From Lutibacter sp. Hel_I_33_5 (GTDB taxonomy: Bacteria > Bacteroidota > Bacteroidia > Flavobacteriales > Flavobacteriaceae), in the NCBI RefSeq assembly GCF_007827455.1, contig NZ_VISM01000001.1:1-64000 (forward strand): 64,000 nt of DNA, written 5' to 3'. Below the pieces are notes generated by a model that did not search any database, was not told the origin of the DNA, and was given only the letters and a program-made list of their open reading frames with translations. Made by a program: the position numbers and the translations under genes. Numbering within the stretch: position 1 is the first letter of the stretch; each line of letters begins with the position of its first letter. Shown here piece by piece: positions 48,201 to 56,610 of this stretch.

Positions 48201-50240
48201 TACATTATAAGAATTTGGCCCTATATATATTAAATAGTAATTTTCATTATCAATAAAAAGTATTCCCACATTAGTACTATAGCCAATCGCATTTCCTAAA
48301 CTTGCAGCTGTACTTGAAGTAAAAGCGCTATTATTAAATGTAAATGTAATATCAGTAACATTATTTAAAGAATTATTGCTAGTTGCTGTGCCTGTAAAGC
48401 TAAGAGTGGCAATTGTATTACCAGAGGATAAAGTTAAAACTGGTGTTAGGCCTAGTGGAATATTACCAAGAATTACTTGATTTCCTATTCCAGTTGTGAG
48501 CCCTCCAGAACCTAAATCTACAAAAGTATCACCAGATAACTTTAAGGATAATGATGTGCCACTAACTATTGTTCCGTTATTTAAACCTACATCTTCGTTG
48601 AAATTTCCTAAATCTGTAATGTAATATTCATAAATTGCATCGTTTTGACTTCCACTCATAAAAAACTTAGTTCCATCATTATTTATTGCTAAATTTAACG
48701 GTGCAGTATCTTCACCTTTAAGATTAAAATTTGTGACAAATGATGGACTTGAGATATCGTAGGGGCTTGAAAGGTTATATAAATTTATTTCATCTCCATT
48801 AGTACCAGAAATGAACATTTTTGTTCCATCAAAATTAAAAGCAATTCCTGTTGGACTTGATTCTTGTGAATTAACACTAAAAGTATCAATATGTGTAATA
48901 GTGTCTGATAAATCGAAACCTGTGTTTAGTGTATATTGATAAACACTATCATTATCGTTTGCTATAATAAACATTTTTGAACCGTCTAAATTAAAAGCAA
49001 TTCCTTCTGGACTTGTGTCTTGTAATGCTACTGAGTAAGAATTACCAGAATCTGATAAAGTACTTAAATCGAATGCTCCAGATAAATCAAATTCATAAAC
49101 AGTATCACCACTACCACCAACAATAAATAACTTGGTTCCATCTGTATTAAAAGCTAATGCTTGTACAGAAACATCTTTAGAATTAATATCATAAGCATAA
49201 TTAAATGATGCGGTACTAATGTTAAAATTTGAAGCTAAGTTGTATTCAACAATATAATCTAAAGTTGGTCCTAACATATACATCTTTGAACCGTTGTTGT
49301 TAAAAGTAATTCCTTCAGGATTTAATTCTATTGATATTGCATCTTGAGTATCATTTAATGCTTTTGTTGATGGTGTATAGGGCGTGCTTAATGTATATTC
49401 TATATAATCATTACCTTGATTTCCTGTAACATACATTCTAGTACCATCATCATTAAAAATAATATCTTGAGGACTATTATCTTCTGAGCTAATTGATTCT
49501 AGAGAAGACCAAGTAGCCGTAGCTATAGAATACGTTGGTAGTGTATATATGTTAATATCATCACCAGAAAAACCAATTATAAATAATCGATCTCCATCAT
49601 CATCAAAAGCAATTCCTGTAGGATTTGTTTCTCTGCTAGAAATATCTAAAGAAACTGGTGCTCCAGCAGTAGAGATGTCATAGGCTGTACTTAAGGCGTA
49701 CTCGTAAATAGAGTCAGAACTTCGTCCAACTAAAAACAACTTCATTCCATCATCATTAAAGATTATGTCTGTTGGAATTGTATCTTGAGCACTTATATCT
49801 AAATTATCTGTTCCTGTGTAAGTTGTTGTGCCAATGTCGTAAGCTATTGAAAGAGTGTATTCAAAAACAGTATCATTAGAGTTACCAAGTACAAACATTT
49901 TAGTGCCATCATCATTAAAAATAAAATTTTCTGGATTGTTATCTTGGGTATTTACTTTTAGACTTTTTTCGAAAGTTGCCGTAGAAATATCATAATCTAC
50001 GCTTAAACTAAATTGATTAATTCTATCACTTGCTTTACCAATTGTGTAAAACTTACTTCCATCATTATTAAATAGACTTCCAGTAGGTGTTTTCTCTATA
50101 GAAAAGGCTTTAAAAGTATTTGTGTGATTTAAAAAGTTTGTATTGTAAGAGTTTGGCGATATATAATCTAAATTTTGACCATAAAAAGTCAATGATAAAA
50201 AAATAAATAATATGGGGATTAGATAAGTATACTTTTTCAT
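45207..50240 (-). CDS. giant T9SS-secreted protein with two arrays of propeller-like repeats
   Basis: Secreted protein of 1677 aa from the chosen start MKKYTYLIPILF at 50240 (upstream ATG at 50255 adds five residues before the signal). A signal peptide ends at about 22 (TFYGQ). Array A (about 35-530) has ten repeats of about 46-48 residues with the core FNDDGTKMFVLGNSNDTVFEY; array B (about 690-930) has five. Each array is followed by a copy of the same beta domain (SLSLKLSGDTFVDLGS / SLEIYLVGGAFNDTDA, both ending ...IGYS). A region typical of large flavobacterial surface proteins follows (about 1075-1440), then a very acidic linker (EDEDDIYDVDEIDSDN) and a C-terminal T9SS sorting domain (VQLFNILGKEINSW to the end). 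Likely a cell-surface binding or adhesion protein. Confidence 0.88.
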   Translation of the reverse strand: MKKYTYLIPILFIFLSLTFYGQNLDYISPNSYNTNFLNHTNTFKAFSIEKTPTGSLFNNDGSKFYTIGKASDRINQFSLSVDYDISTATFEKSLKVNTQDNNPENFIFNDDGTKMFVLGNSNDTVFEYTLSIAYDIGTTTYTGTDNLDISAQDTIPTDIIFNDDGMKLFLVGRSSDSIYEYALSTAYDISTAGAPVSLDISSRETNPTGIAFDDDGDRLFIIGFSGDDINIYTLPTYSIATATWSSLESISSEDNSPQDIIFNDDGTRMYVTGNQGNDYIEYTLSTPYTPSTKALNDTQDAISIELNPEGITFNNNGSKMYMLGPTLDYIVEYNLASNFNISTASFNYAYDINSKDVSVQALAFNTDGTKLFIVGGSGDTVYEFDLSGAFDLSTLSDSGNSYSVALQDTSPEGIAFNLDGSKMFIIANDNDSVYQYTLNTGFDLSDTITHIDTFSVNSQESSPTGIAFNFDGTKMFISGTNGDEINLYNLSSPYDISSPSFVTNFNLKGEDTAPLNLAINNDGTKFFMSGSQNDAIYEYYITDLGNFNEDVGLNNGTIVSGTSLSLKLSGDTFVDLGSGGLTTGIGNQVILGNIPLGLTPVLTLSSGNTIATLSFTGTATSNNSLNNVTDITFTFNNSAFTSSTAASLGNAIGYSTNVGILFIDNENYYLIYIGPNSYNVENIEYSSSFSIAAQEINPQEIEFNNDGSKMYIMGSTGDDINQYDLSTNFDTSTATYNNSFSVGGQETNPNGLTFNNDGTKMFVVGITGIDVNEYNLLSPFDVSTAGYTQNFSVSSEETSPRDIYFNSDGTRMFLVGTNSDTVFQYNLGTGYDLSTASYSLNSYDVSSFETIPRSISFNHQGTSMFILGSSGDDINEFSLTGAFDISAPTFLRNYSFKGQETTSTGFTFNSNGTKIYVVGTVNDTVFEYNLISSFTEESSTNNGSLIASQSLEIYLVGGAFNDTDADNKLSIGGGSEEVDITNIPSGFTSSLDLSEGDTKATLSLSSSATLHADINDVSSLSFTFKDDAFSSISVSEVKNAIGYSSDIGVQFDFCPRNIRYIDADWVGGSGSGGRPNTTDDLKGVYVDDDVTLDAISDCFCLEVTSGNKFTLAATRNIEISDMLKLDGEIRLAGGSQLIQTHTGTNNRVGTGNLYIDQTSKTTDIYGISYLSSPVTTNGSLNYTVNGILKDGTTPTSSSSTPGSIDFVSGPDGDTGSPIEIASTWIYGYLNATDASGWVRKLETGTFNPGEGFSLKGPQGLQNYTFVGTPNDGEYSFTLSSSSLSLLGNPYPSALDSNDLFASNSALASLYFWEHKADNGDHDTNAYIGGYSVRNAGGGTAANTAITGTGGLGGHTYTSPDRYIPVGQGFFAEATPTGGTITINNTHRNYRALNNNSVFFRIKNEDEDDIYDVDEIDSDNIDDEPIDIDEVENNVEDPKDEIDPSIEIPMLKIGFEYQDNNSNHIHRQIGVTFKEGNSFNYDNGYESAIYDLGDADLYFKFSNSDSKYVITGIQKIQENIEIPLAVKVGNYETVKIMVDTVNFITNKKFVLVDKVKNTAQELSNSISINLTKNTTYEDRFFIKVENENTASTKTEILDKYNVKAFFNKENQEIVIINNQIEIKSVQLFNILGKEINSWKINKNSSQDIRLRINTASKRVTILKIKTEAGNVIKKILMN
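47450..48190 (-). repeat. propeller-like repeat array B, five units
   Basis: Five coding repeats of about 140 nt each encode FNxDGTxMFxxGxxxDxVxxY-type units within the giant gene. Confidence 0.8.
48600..50130 (-). repeat. propeller-like repeat array A, ten units
   Basis: Ten coding repeats of about 140-147 nt each encode the same unit type as array B. Plus-strand phrases like ACCATCATCATTAAA recur at each unit. Confidence 0.8.
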
Positions 50241-50270
50241 ATTGTAGGGGAACAATGTAAATGTAATAAT

Positions 50271-50301
50271 AAAGTCAATAATTTAAAAAATTATTGACTT
50301 T
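50271..50301 (-). terminator. hairpin terminator after the DUF937 gene
   Basis: AAAGTCAATAATT and AATTATTGACTTT arms, 15 nt past the DUF937 stop and just upstream of the giant gene start; followed by T-rich sequence on the minus strand. Confidence 0.7.
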
Positions 50302-50315
50302 ATTTTATATAAATT

Positions 50316-50966
50316 TTATTTTCCAAATAATCCACCTAAAAGTCCGCCAAGACCACCAGATTTTTTATCTCCTCCACCTAAAACCATTCCAGCAACATCA
50401 TCAATTATACTACCATCACCATCACTGTCTAACATCTTTTCAAGAAAGGTTTGTTCTTTAGTAACAGGTCCTGAATTACTAGCACCTCCAAGTAGTCCTC
50501 CTAAAAGACCAGATAAATCACTTGGTTGTTGTACTTTTTGTTGAGATGCTTGTTTACCTAAAACTCCCATTAAAATTGGTGCAGCAACTTTTAAAATATT
50601 AGCAACACCACCTTTATCCATGCCAGCTTTCTGTCCTATAACTTGTTCTACGTTTTGTTGATTATTTCCTAAAATATGACCTAAAATATTCCCACCATCT
50701 TGAACAACTTCTTTATTTACACCTCCTTTAAACAAATCTCCTAAATTGTCTAAAATACTTCCATCATGTTTTTTTGATAAAGCACCCATTAATCCTTCTG
50801 CACCTTTAGGTGTAGAAGCATTTCTTTCCATTGCTTTCATTAATACTGGTAAAGCCATTGTTAAAACGCTTCCTGTTTTACCAGAATCATTTCCTGTTGA
50901 ACCTGCAACACCTGAGATTATTGTTTTTCCTAAGTCGCTATTTAGTAAGTCTAAAATTCCTGCCAT
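50316..50966 (-). CDS. DUF937 domain-containing protein
   Basis: Cytoplasmic-looking protein of 216 aa. The DUF937 region covers about 1-175, with GILDLLNSDLGKTIISGVAG, ALPVLMKAMERNA and ILGHILGNNQQNVEQVIGQ, the last a YidB-like motif. A short acidic stretch DSDGDGSIIDDVAG (about 181-194) and a glycine-rich end GLGGLLGGLFGK follow. Function of the family is unknown. Single gene with its own terminator. Confidence 0.85.
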   Translation of the reverse strand: MAGILDLLNSDLGKTIISGVAGSTGNDSGKTGSVLTMALPVLMKAMERNASTPKGAEGLMGALSKKHDGSILDNLGDLFKGGVNKEVVQDGGNILGHILGNNQQNVEQVIGQKAGMDKGGVANILKVAAPILMGVLGKQASQQKVQQPSDLSGLLGGLLGGASNSGPVTKEQTFLEKMLDSDGDGSIIDDVAGMVLGGGDKKSGGLGGLLGGLFGK

Positions 50967-51130
50967 TTTTATATTTTATTGATTAATAATTAAGATTCTA
51001 TAATTTTATGACCCAAGATAGTAATAAAGTCACTAGTTTTCTCAATTAATTTAAATTTACTGTAAAAAAAAGACCTATTTATTGGCTTTTTTCTATCTTT
51101 CCGAAGTAAAATTAAAAACTAATTACGAAT

Positions 51131-52438
51131 ATGAAGAAACTAGCCTTGCATTGGAAAATATTACTCGGAATGCTTTTAGGAGTTATTGTTGGTATTGTGA
51201 TGACAAATTTTGATTGGGGAATGAAATTTATTCAAGATTGGATAAAACCTTTCGGAAAAATATTCATCAATTCATTAAAGTTAATTGCGATTCCGTTAAT
51301 ATTAGCTGCATTAATTAAAGGAGTTTCTGATTTAAAAGATATTTCTAAGCTTTCTAAAATGGGAGGAAGAACAATCGGTATTTATATAACCACTACTGTA
51401 ATAGCAGTTTCTGTTGGATTATTATTAGTAAATATTATCAATCCTGGGAATTCTATTAGTGAAAAGACAAGAACAGAAATGGTTGCTAATTATAGTAGCA
51501 ATGCTACTAAATATCAAGAGTCTGCAAAAAAACAAGCAGAAAGTGGCCCATTACAAGCTTTAGAAGATTTAGTGCCTCAGAATATATTTTCTGCTGCAAC
51601 GAGTAATAGGAATATGCTACAGGTTATCTTTTTTGCAGTGTTTTTTGGAATCGGATTAATTTTAATTCCTGAAGAAAAAGGAGAAACAGTAAAAAAATTC
51701 TTTGATGGATTTAACGAAGTCATTCTAAAAATGGTCGATTTAATCATGTTAGCTGCACCCTACGGAGTTTTTGCATTATTAGCCGCTTTAGTAGTAGAAT
51801 CACCCAGTATAGATTTATTTAAAGCTTTAGGAATGTATGCGTTAACTGTAGTAATTGGTTTAGCATTAATGATAGGAATCTATATCATACTAGTAAAAGT
51901 ATTTACTAAAAAGAATCCAAAATTCTTTATCAATGGTATTTCACCAGCACAACTATTAGCGTTCTCTACAAGTTCGAGTGCGGCTACATTACCCGTTACT
52001 ATGGAAAGAGTAACGGAGCATTTGGGAGTAGAAGAAGAAGTAGCAAGTTTTGTGTTACCAATTGGAGCCACTATAAATATGGACGGAACTAGTTTATACC
52101 AAGCAGTTGCAGCAGTTTTTATTGCACAAGCTTTTGGAATGGATTTAACTTTCGGAACGCAATTAGGAATTATTGCAACAGCAACTTTAGCTTCTATAGG
52201 TTCTGCTGCTGTACCAGGAGCAGGAATGGTAATGTTGGTTGGAGTTCTAGGGTATGCAGGAATTCCAGAAGCAGGTTTAGCATTAATTTTTGCAGTAGAT
52301 AGACCTTTAGATATGTGTAGAACTACGGTTAACGTTACTGGAGATGCCGCTGTTTCTATGATGGTTGCTAAATCAATTGGAAAATTAGGGAAACCAAAAC
52401 AAAAGAATTGGGACGATAATTATGATCAAGTAAAGTAG
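51131..52438 (+). CDS. dicarboxylate/amino acid:cation symporter (DAACS family)
   Basis: Inner-membrane symporter of 435 aa with about eight helices plus two re-entrant loops. Family signatures: INSLKLIAIPLILAALIKG (about 51-69), the serine-rich loop STSSSAATLPVTMERV (about 280-295), the sodium/substrate segment INMDGTSLYQAVAAVFIAQ (about 315-333), and DRPLDMCRTTVNVTGD (about 395-410). It takes up glutamate, aspartate or C4-dicarboxylates with Na+ or H+; the substrate cannot be fixed. It is followed at 12 nt by a sulfurtransferase gene. Confidence 0.93.
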   Translation: MKKLALHWKILLGMLLGVIVGIVMTNFDWGMKFIQDWIKPFGKIFINSLKLIAIPLILAALIKGVSDLKDISKLSKMGGRTIGIYITTTVIAVSVGLLLVNIINPGNSISEKTRTEMVANYSSNATKYQESAKKQAESGPLQALEDLVPQNIFSAATSNRNMLQVIFFAVFFGIGLILIPEEKGETVKKFFDGFNEVILKMVDLIMLAAPYGVFALLAALVVESPSIDLFKALGMYALTVVIGLALMIGIYIILVKVFTKKNPKFFINGISPAQLLAFSTSSSAATLPVTMERVTEHLGVEEEVASFVLPIGATINMDGTSLYQAVAAVFIAQAFGMDLTFGTQLGIIATATLASIGSAAVPGAGMVMLVGVLGYAGIPEAGLALIFAVDRPLDMCRTTVNVTGDAAVSMMVAKSIGKLGKPKQKNWDDNYDQVK

Positions 52439-52450
52439 TTTATTTCATCA

Positions 52451-53296
52451 ATGTCGCTAAATATAAGTAAACCTTTAGTATCGGTTGATTGGTTATTTAA
52501 TAATCTAGCTAATGAAAACCTTATCATTTTAGATGCTACAATTCCAAAAGTTACTGCAACTAATGCAGAAATTGCATCTGAAAAGATAATACTAGAAAAT
52601 GCTCTTTTTTTTGATATAAAAAATGTTTTTTCTGATGTACATGCAGAATTTCCCAATACAGTTTTACCTCTTACGAGATTTGAATTAGAAGCTAAATACC
52701 TAGGGATACATAATAATTCAACAATAATAGTTTATGATGATTTAGGTATCTATTCTTCTGCACGAGTTTGGTGGTTATTTAAATTAATGGGGTTTGAAAA
52801 CATAGCTGTTTTAGATGGTGGTTTACCGGCCTGGAAAAAAGCAAATTATCCTATAGCAAGTCAACATAAAGTAGCAAAGGAAAAAGGAAACTTTACGGGT
52901 ATTTATCAACCTCAATTAGTAACTTTTGTTGATGATGTTTTAGAAGTTTCAAATAATAAAACCAAGTTAATTTTAGATGCTAGGTCTAAAGGAAGGTTCG
53001 ATTCTACAGTGCCAGAACCAAGAGTAGGCGTGAAAAGTGGTCATATTCCAAATTCAAAAAATTTACCATTTGCTGATGTTTTACATGAAGGAAAATTTAA
53101 ATCAGTGGAAGAATTAAAAATAATCTTTAAAACATTGAATCCTAACGAACAACCTTTAGTTTTTTCTTGTGGAACTGGTATAACAGCCTGTGTTTTAGCT
53201 TTAGGTGCAGAAATTTCAGACATAAAAAATTATACAGTTTATGATGGCTCTTGGACAGAGTGGGGAAGTACAGAAAATTTACCAATAGAAAAATAA
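52451..53296 (+). CDS. thiosulfate/3-mercaptopyruvate sulfurtransferase
   Basis: Two-domain rhodanese of 281 aa. The N-terminal inactive rhodanese domain (about 5-135) includes VDWLFNNLANENLIILDAT and IYSSARVWWLFKLMG; the C-terminal active domain has the catalytic loop CGTGITA with Cys at 240 (VFSCGTGITACVLALG). The CGTGxTA loop is typical of 3-mercaptopyruvate sulfurtransferases. It should move sulfane sulfur to a thiol or cyanide. It lies 12 nt after the symporter and 2 nt before the next small gene, so the three may form an operon. Confidence 0.9.
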   Translation: MSLNISKPLVSVDWLFNNLANENLIILDATIPKVTATNAEIASEKIILENALFFDIKNVFSDVHAEFPNTVLPLTRFELEAKYLGIHNNSTIIVYDDLGIYSSARVWWLFKLMGFENIAVLDGGLPAWKKANYPIASQHKVAKEKGNFTGIYQPQLVTFVDDVLEVSNNKTKLILDARSKGRFDSTVPEPRVGVKSGHIPNSKNLPFADVLHEGKFKSVEELKIIFKTLNPNEQPLVFSCGTGITACVLALGAEISDIKNYTVYDGSWTEWGSTENLPIEK

Positions 53297-53298
53297 AT

Positions 53299-53625
53299 AT
53301 GAAATTAGATTGGACAAAAAAAGAGTTTGAAGCGTATGTGTTGCTGTTTGCTGCACATTGTAATTTTATTGAGACAGAAGAAGAAAGTACTTATATTTTA
53401 TCTAAAGTTGACGAAAAAACATTTAATAAAATTCATACAGAGATTGTTTTAGACAACGAAACTGAAAACTTGAATAAAATTCAACAGTATTTAAGAGATA
53501 ACAAGTATTCTGAAACTGATAAAGAAGAGCTTATAAGAGACATTAAACAGGTGTTTTTTGCTGATGGAACTGTGGATGTGTTGGAGCGAAAAGTGTTTCA
53601 GATTTTAAAGAAAATTTTAAAGTAG
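53299..53625 (+). CDS. small TerB-like acidic protein
   Basis: Cytoplasmic helical protein of 108 aa. The start chosen is ATG at 53299, 2 nt after the sulfurtransferase stop; a longer frame from 53251 overlaps that gene. The pattern YVLLFAAHCNFIETEEE ... FADGTVDVLERKVFQILKKI resembles TerB-like domains (acidic residues near DG-V). Function unknown. A 134-bp palindromic repeat begins 4 nt after its stop. Confidence 0.65.
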   Translation: MKLDWTKKEFEAYVLLFAAHCNFIETEEESTYILSKVDEKTFNKIHTEIVLDNETENLNKIQQYLRDNKYSETDKEELIRDIKQVFFADGTVDVLERKVFQILKKILK

Positions 53626-53628
53626 TTC

Positions 53629-53762
53629 GCTAACGTGTTTGTATAAGATTAGTTGCGTGTTTTAAGCACTAAAGTTAGCAAATAAATCACAGATAGAAAG
53701 TCCTCGAGGACTTTCGTAAATTGGCTAAAACCAGCAATTAATTTTATACGGCTTAAGTTAGC
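53629..53762. repeat. MITE-like palindromic intergenic element, 134 bp
   Basis: Termini GCTAAC (53629) and GTTAGC (to 53762) are inverted; inner GTATAAGATTA and TAATTTTATAC also pair. The centre has the perfect palindrome AAAGTCCTCGAGGACTTT (53697-53714). No ORF. It resembles non-autonomous palindromic elements scattered in Bacteroidota genomes. Confidence 0.65.
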
Positions 53763-53807
53763 ATTTTAATAAAAAGGTTAAATTAAGCAATATAAATTAG
53801 AAAGCAC

Positions 53808-53970
53808 AGAAGAGAGGATTAAGGTTATTATATACGGAGAGACTATTGATCTCGTCAACATTGAAAATCCCCTCTCTTTTCTACACAGATTTCGTACAGT
53901 TTTATGAGGCTTCAGACCTCGATTTTAAGTCGTTGAAACTTGCGTAGGTTGTCCTTTCGTTAAAACATTT
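53808..53970 (+). ncRNA. candidate bridge RNA of the IS110 element
   Basis: Directly upstream of the transposase the sequence folds into an outer stem AGAAGAGAGGATT (53808-53820) with AATCCCCTCTCTTTTCT (53866-53882), enclosing an internal loop of about 43 nt with an inner GAGA/TCTC hairpin. A second hairpin GAGG-CTTCAGA-CCTC follows at 53906-53920, and CGATTTTAAGTCG at 53920-53932. Position, size and the two-loop plan fit the bridge RNAs encoded in the left end of IS110 elements, which pair with target and donor DNA. Confidence 0.55.
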
Positions 53971-53974
53971 TCTT

Positions 53975-54946
53975 ATGAATAAAGATATTAAATATTTTGG
54001 AATAGACATTAGTCATTTAGTATTTGATGTTACAGATTCTTCTGGTAATTACTATCAGTTTAAAAACAATGTAACTGGATTTAAAAAATTTGTAAAACAT
54101 CTAGATTACAATAGTCATTGTGTAATGGAAGCTACAGGTTATTACCATTACAGGTTGGCTTATTTTTTACAGGAAAACAGTATAAAAGTTTCAGTAGAAA
54201 ACCCTCTGTCGGTGAAACGCTTTATCCAGATGAAGTTATCAAAAATAAAGACAGATAAAAGCGATTCAAGATTGATTTGTGAGTATGCAAAACAAGTTGA
54301 ATTAAAGTTATGGCAAGGTAATTCAAAACATCAGTTAGAATGCTTACAAATGACAAGACTTCTTTCTGTGTATACAAAACAGAGTACTATGTTAAAAAAC
54401 AAAATACATGGAGAAGAAGTTTTGGGCAATCCAAGTAAAGTAGTTACGAGCTCATTAAAAAGTAGTTTGAGACAGGTAACAAAACAAATAGAAAAGGTAG
54501 AAGCAGCATTATTAATTTTAGTAAGAAAGCTACATCAAGATGTTTTAACACGCTTAAAAACAATACCTGGAATTGGAAATAAAACAGCGCTAATGCTAGT
54601 TGTTTTAACAGATGGATTTGATCGTTTTAAAAGCGGAAGTGAATTGTGTAGTTATGCTGGATTAACTCCTGTAATTAGACAAAGTGGAAGTAGTATAAAT
54701 GGACGAGCCAGAATAAGTAAAATAGGCAACCAGAAGCTTCGAAATTTATTATTTATGTGCAGTTTTAATGCTTGTAAATACAACAAGGCTTGTAGAGAAA
54801 TTTATGAACGAATAGTTGCCAAAGGAAAGAGTAAAAAATTAGCATTAATAGCGGTGTGTAATAAACTATTAAAACAAGCATTTGCCATTGCTAAATCAGG
54901 ATTAATATATGATGATACTTATAGAAGTACTTTAGTGAATATTTAA
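53975..54946 (+). CDS. IS110-family DEDD recombinase/transposase
   Basis: Transposase of 323 aa, full length and intact. The N-terminal RuvC-like DEDD domain has GIDISHLVFDV (D10), MEATGYYHY (E60) and KTDKSDSRLI (two Asp near 93-96). The C-terminal domain has the helix-hairpin-like TIPGIGNKTALMLV and the catalytic serine region YAGLTPVIRQSGSSINGRARISKIGNQ. IS110 enzymes act with a bridge RNA transcribed from the noncoding end; a structured upstream region fits this. Base composition is similar to the neighbours. Confidence 0.93.
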   Translation: MNKDIKYFGIDISHLVFDVTDSSGNYYQFKNNVTGFKKFVKHLDYNSHCVMEATGYYHYRLAYFLQENSIKVSVENPLSVKRFIQMKLSKIKTDKSDSRLICEYAKQVELKLWQGNSKHQLECLQMTRLLSVYTKQSTMLKNKIHGEEVLGNPSKVVTSSLKSSLRQVTKQIEKVEAALLILVRKLHQDVLTRLKTIPGIGNKTALMLVVLTDGFDRFKSGSELCSYAGLTPVIRQSGSSINGRARISKIGNQKLRNLLFMCSFNACKYNKACREIYERIVAKGKSKKLALIAVCNKLLKQAFAIAKSGLIYDDTYRSTLVNI

Positions 54947-54999
54947 TGAGTTTTTACTTGTTTTTTACCACAGTACTTTGTTGTGTGCAGTACATTTTG

Positions 55000-56511
55000 T
55001 TATTCCAAATTCCTACGAACAATTTCTTCTCCAACCTCTCCGAAATATTCGGATATGATTTTTTGCCATAAAACCATTCCGTTTTCTGAATTTGAAAACA
55101 ATACTAAACCATCTTTAGAGTTTTTCAAGATTAAAGCTATTGTTTTTGTGCCATAATCTCCACCTGTGTGCATAAATGCGGTTTCATTATTTGGTAAATT
55201 AGTTAGCATTTGCATTCCTAAACTCCAATGAATTCCAACTTTTTCGTGTGCTTGAACTTTTAAAAATTGAGCATAATTTTTTTCTGATAAACCAGCTCCA
55301 TTTAAAACATACACCAAAAATTTAGAGTAATCTTCTGCTGTCGTTAGTAAATTAGCTGAAGCATTTGCAACAGTATATTTTTCGTGCTTTATTGGTTTTC
55401 CATTTTCATCGTGTTCAACTGCATATTGTTTTTCATTAATTTTATTACTCCAATAAAAATTAGTGTTATTCATTCCAATTGGATTGAAAAGTTTCTCTTG
55501 AGCGATTACCTCAAAAGGACGTCTAATTTTTTTCTCAATAGCTTTTCGCAAGTATTCAAAACCCTCTCCAGAATATTGCCATTTGGTTCCTGGTTCAAAT
55601 TGAAAAGACAACTTTTTATCGTTTGTTAAATGCCTCCAGTTTGGAAAACCCGATTGGTGAGATAAAATATGTCTTGTGGTTAGTTTGTCTAAATATTTAC
55701 TATGTTTTATATCTTCATCTATAAAATATTTTGAAACAGGTTCGTCCAAACTCCAACTACCTTCATCAATAAGTTTTAATACAACAAATGCTGTGATTGG
55801 TTTGGTTAAGGATGCAACTTTATAAATACTGTTATTAGAAATTGGTTGATTTGACTTTCTATTTCCAAATGTTCGTATTTGTTGAAGGCTACCATTTTTA
55901 ATCAATCCTATTGCAATAGATGGAATTTTGTGTTTTTTTAATAATTTCTCAATTTCTTTATCATTATCAAAAAGTTTGTAAGCGTAATTTGCATTGAATT
56001 TTGTTCCATATTCTTTTGTTGGTGGTTTATGTTCATAGCTTACAATTCGTTTAACTTTCCATTGTCCGTTTTCTAAAACCCAAGTATGTATAAATTTTCC
56101 TTGTTCAGTAGCATAAAGCTCTTTGTTTGGTTCTTTAATGTAAAAAATATGTTTTCCAGTTTGTATTGCTCCGTATATTTCTCCATTATTTTTTAAAGGA
56201 AATACTTTGAGTGTTTCGTTTACCAATTTTCTAAAGGGTTTGAAATTTCGATTAGAACAAATGCTATTTGTAAACGATTTATAGAATTGTTCTAAGTTTT
56301 GAGTGCCATTTTGGTCGTGAAAAAACTCTAAATCCTTATGAAGCACTTTTTTTAAAGCAGTGTAATTACACTTGTTAAAGCCTTCATTGAAAATAAGACT
56401 ATCTGCTTTTTTAAGTTCAATAAATAAGTTTGAATTATTAGCGACTTGAGCAATGCTGTTTTTAACTGTTAAAATTAATACGATTGCAAAGATTAATTTA
56501 TATGATTTCAT
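55000..56511 (-). CDS. exported NTF2-like / beta-lactamase-fold serine hydrolase fusion
   Basis: Exported protein of 503 aa (signal peptide about 1-21, ending NSIAQ). An N-terminal SnoaL/DUF4440-like domain (about 30-160: LKKADSLIFNEGF, WVLENGQWKVKRIVSYE) is joined to a class C beta-lactamase/penicillin-binding-protein-like hydrolase domain (about 180-500). The active-site residues are S234-x-x-K237 (VASLTKPI), Y313-S-G (QYSGEGF) and H448-T-G (MHTGGDYG). More likely an esterase or peptidase than a true beta-lactamase. The IS110 element ends just past its stop. Confidence 0.88.
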   Translation of the reverse strand: MKSYKLIFAIVLILTVKNSIAQVANNSNLFIELKKADSLIFNEGFNKCNYTALKKVLHKDLEFFHDQNGTQNLEQFYKSFTNSICSNRNFKPFRKLVNETLKVFPLKNNGEIYGAIQTGKHIFYIKEPNKELYATEQGKFIHTWVLENGQWKVKRIVSYEHKPPTKEYGTKFNANYAYKLFDNDKEIEKLLKKHKIPSIAIGLIKNGSLQQIRTFGNRKSNQPISNNSIYKVASLTKPITAFVVLKLIDEGSWSLDEPVSKYFIDEDIKHSKYLDKLTTRHILSHQSGFPNWRHLTNDKKLSFQFEPGTKWQYSGEGFEYLRKAIEKKIRRPFEVIAQEKLFNPIGMNNTNFYWSNKINEKQYAVEHDENGKPIKHEKYTVANASANLLTTAEDYSKFLVYVLNGAGLSEKNYAQFLKVQAHEKVGIHWSLGMQMLTNLPNNETAFMHTGGDYGTKTIALILKNSKDGLVLFSNSENGMVLWQKIISEYFGEVGEEIVRRNLE

Positions 56512-56610
56512 TTTAAATTTTGATTGATGTTTAAATGCAAATCTCTCGATATCAATTAAAAAAGCAATGAAAATTTACCCGACAATTAAGTGACAATTAT
56601 CTGACAGATG

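Larger units (their letters stand above)
53763..54999 (+). mobile_element. IS110-family insertion sequence (boundaries approximate)
   Basis: The element consists of a noncoding left part with strong secondary structure (about 53763-53974), one DEDD transposase gene, and a short right end. No terminal inverted repeats or target duplication are visible, as expected for IS110. The true ends cannot be placed without comparison to an empty site. The stretch 53626-53974 (349 nt) holds the MITE-like repeat and this left part, with no other gene. Confidence 0.75.

Noticed and set aside
53629..53762. Integron attC site
   Set aside because: The ends GCTAAC/GTTAGC do not fit the RYYYAAC and GTTRRRY boxes and there is no integrase or gene cassette row.
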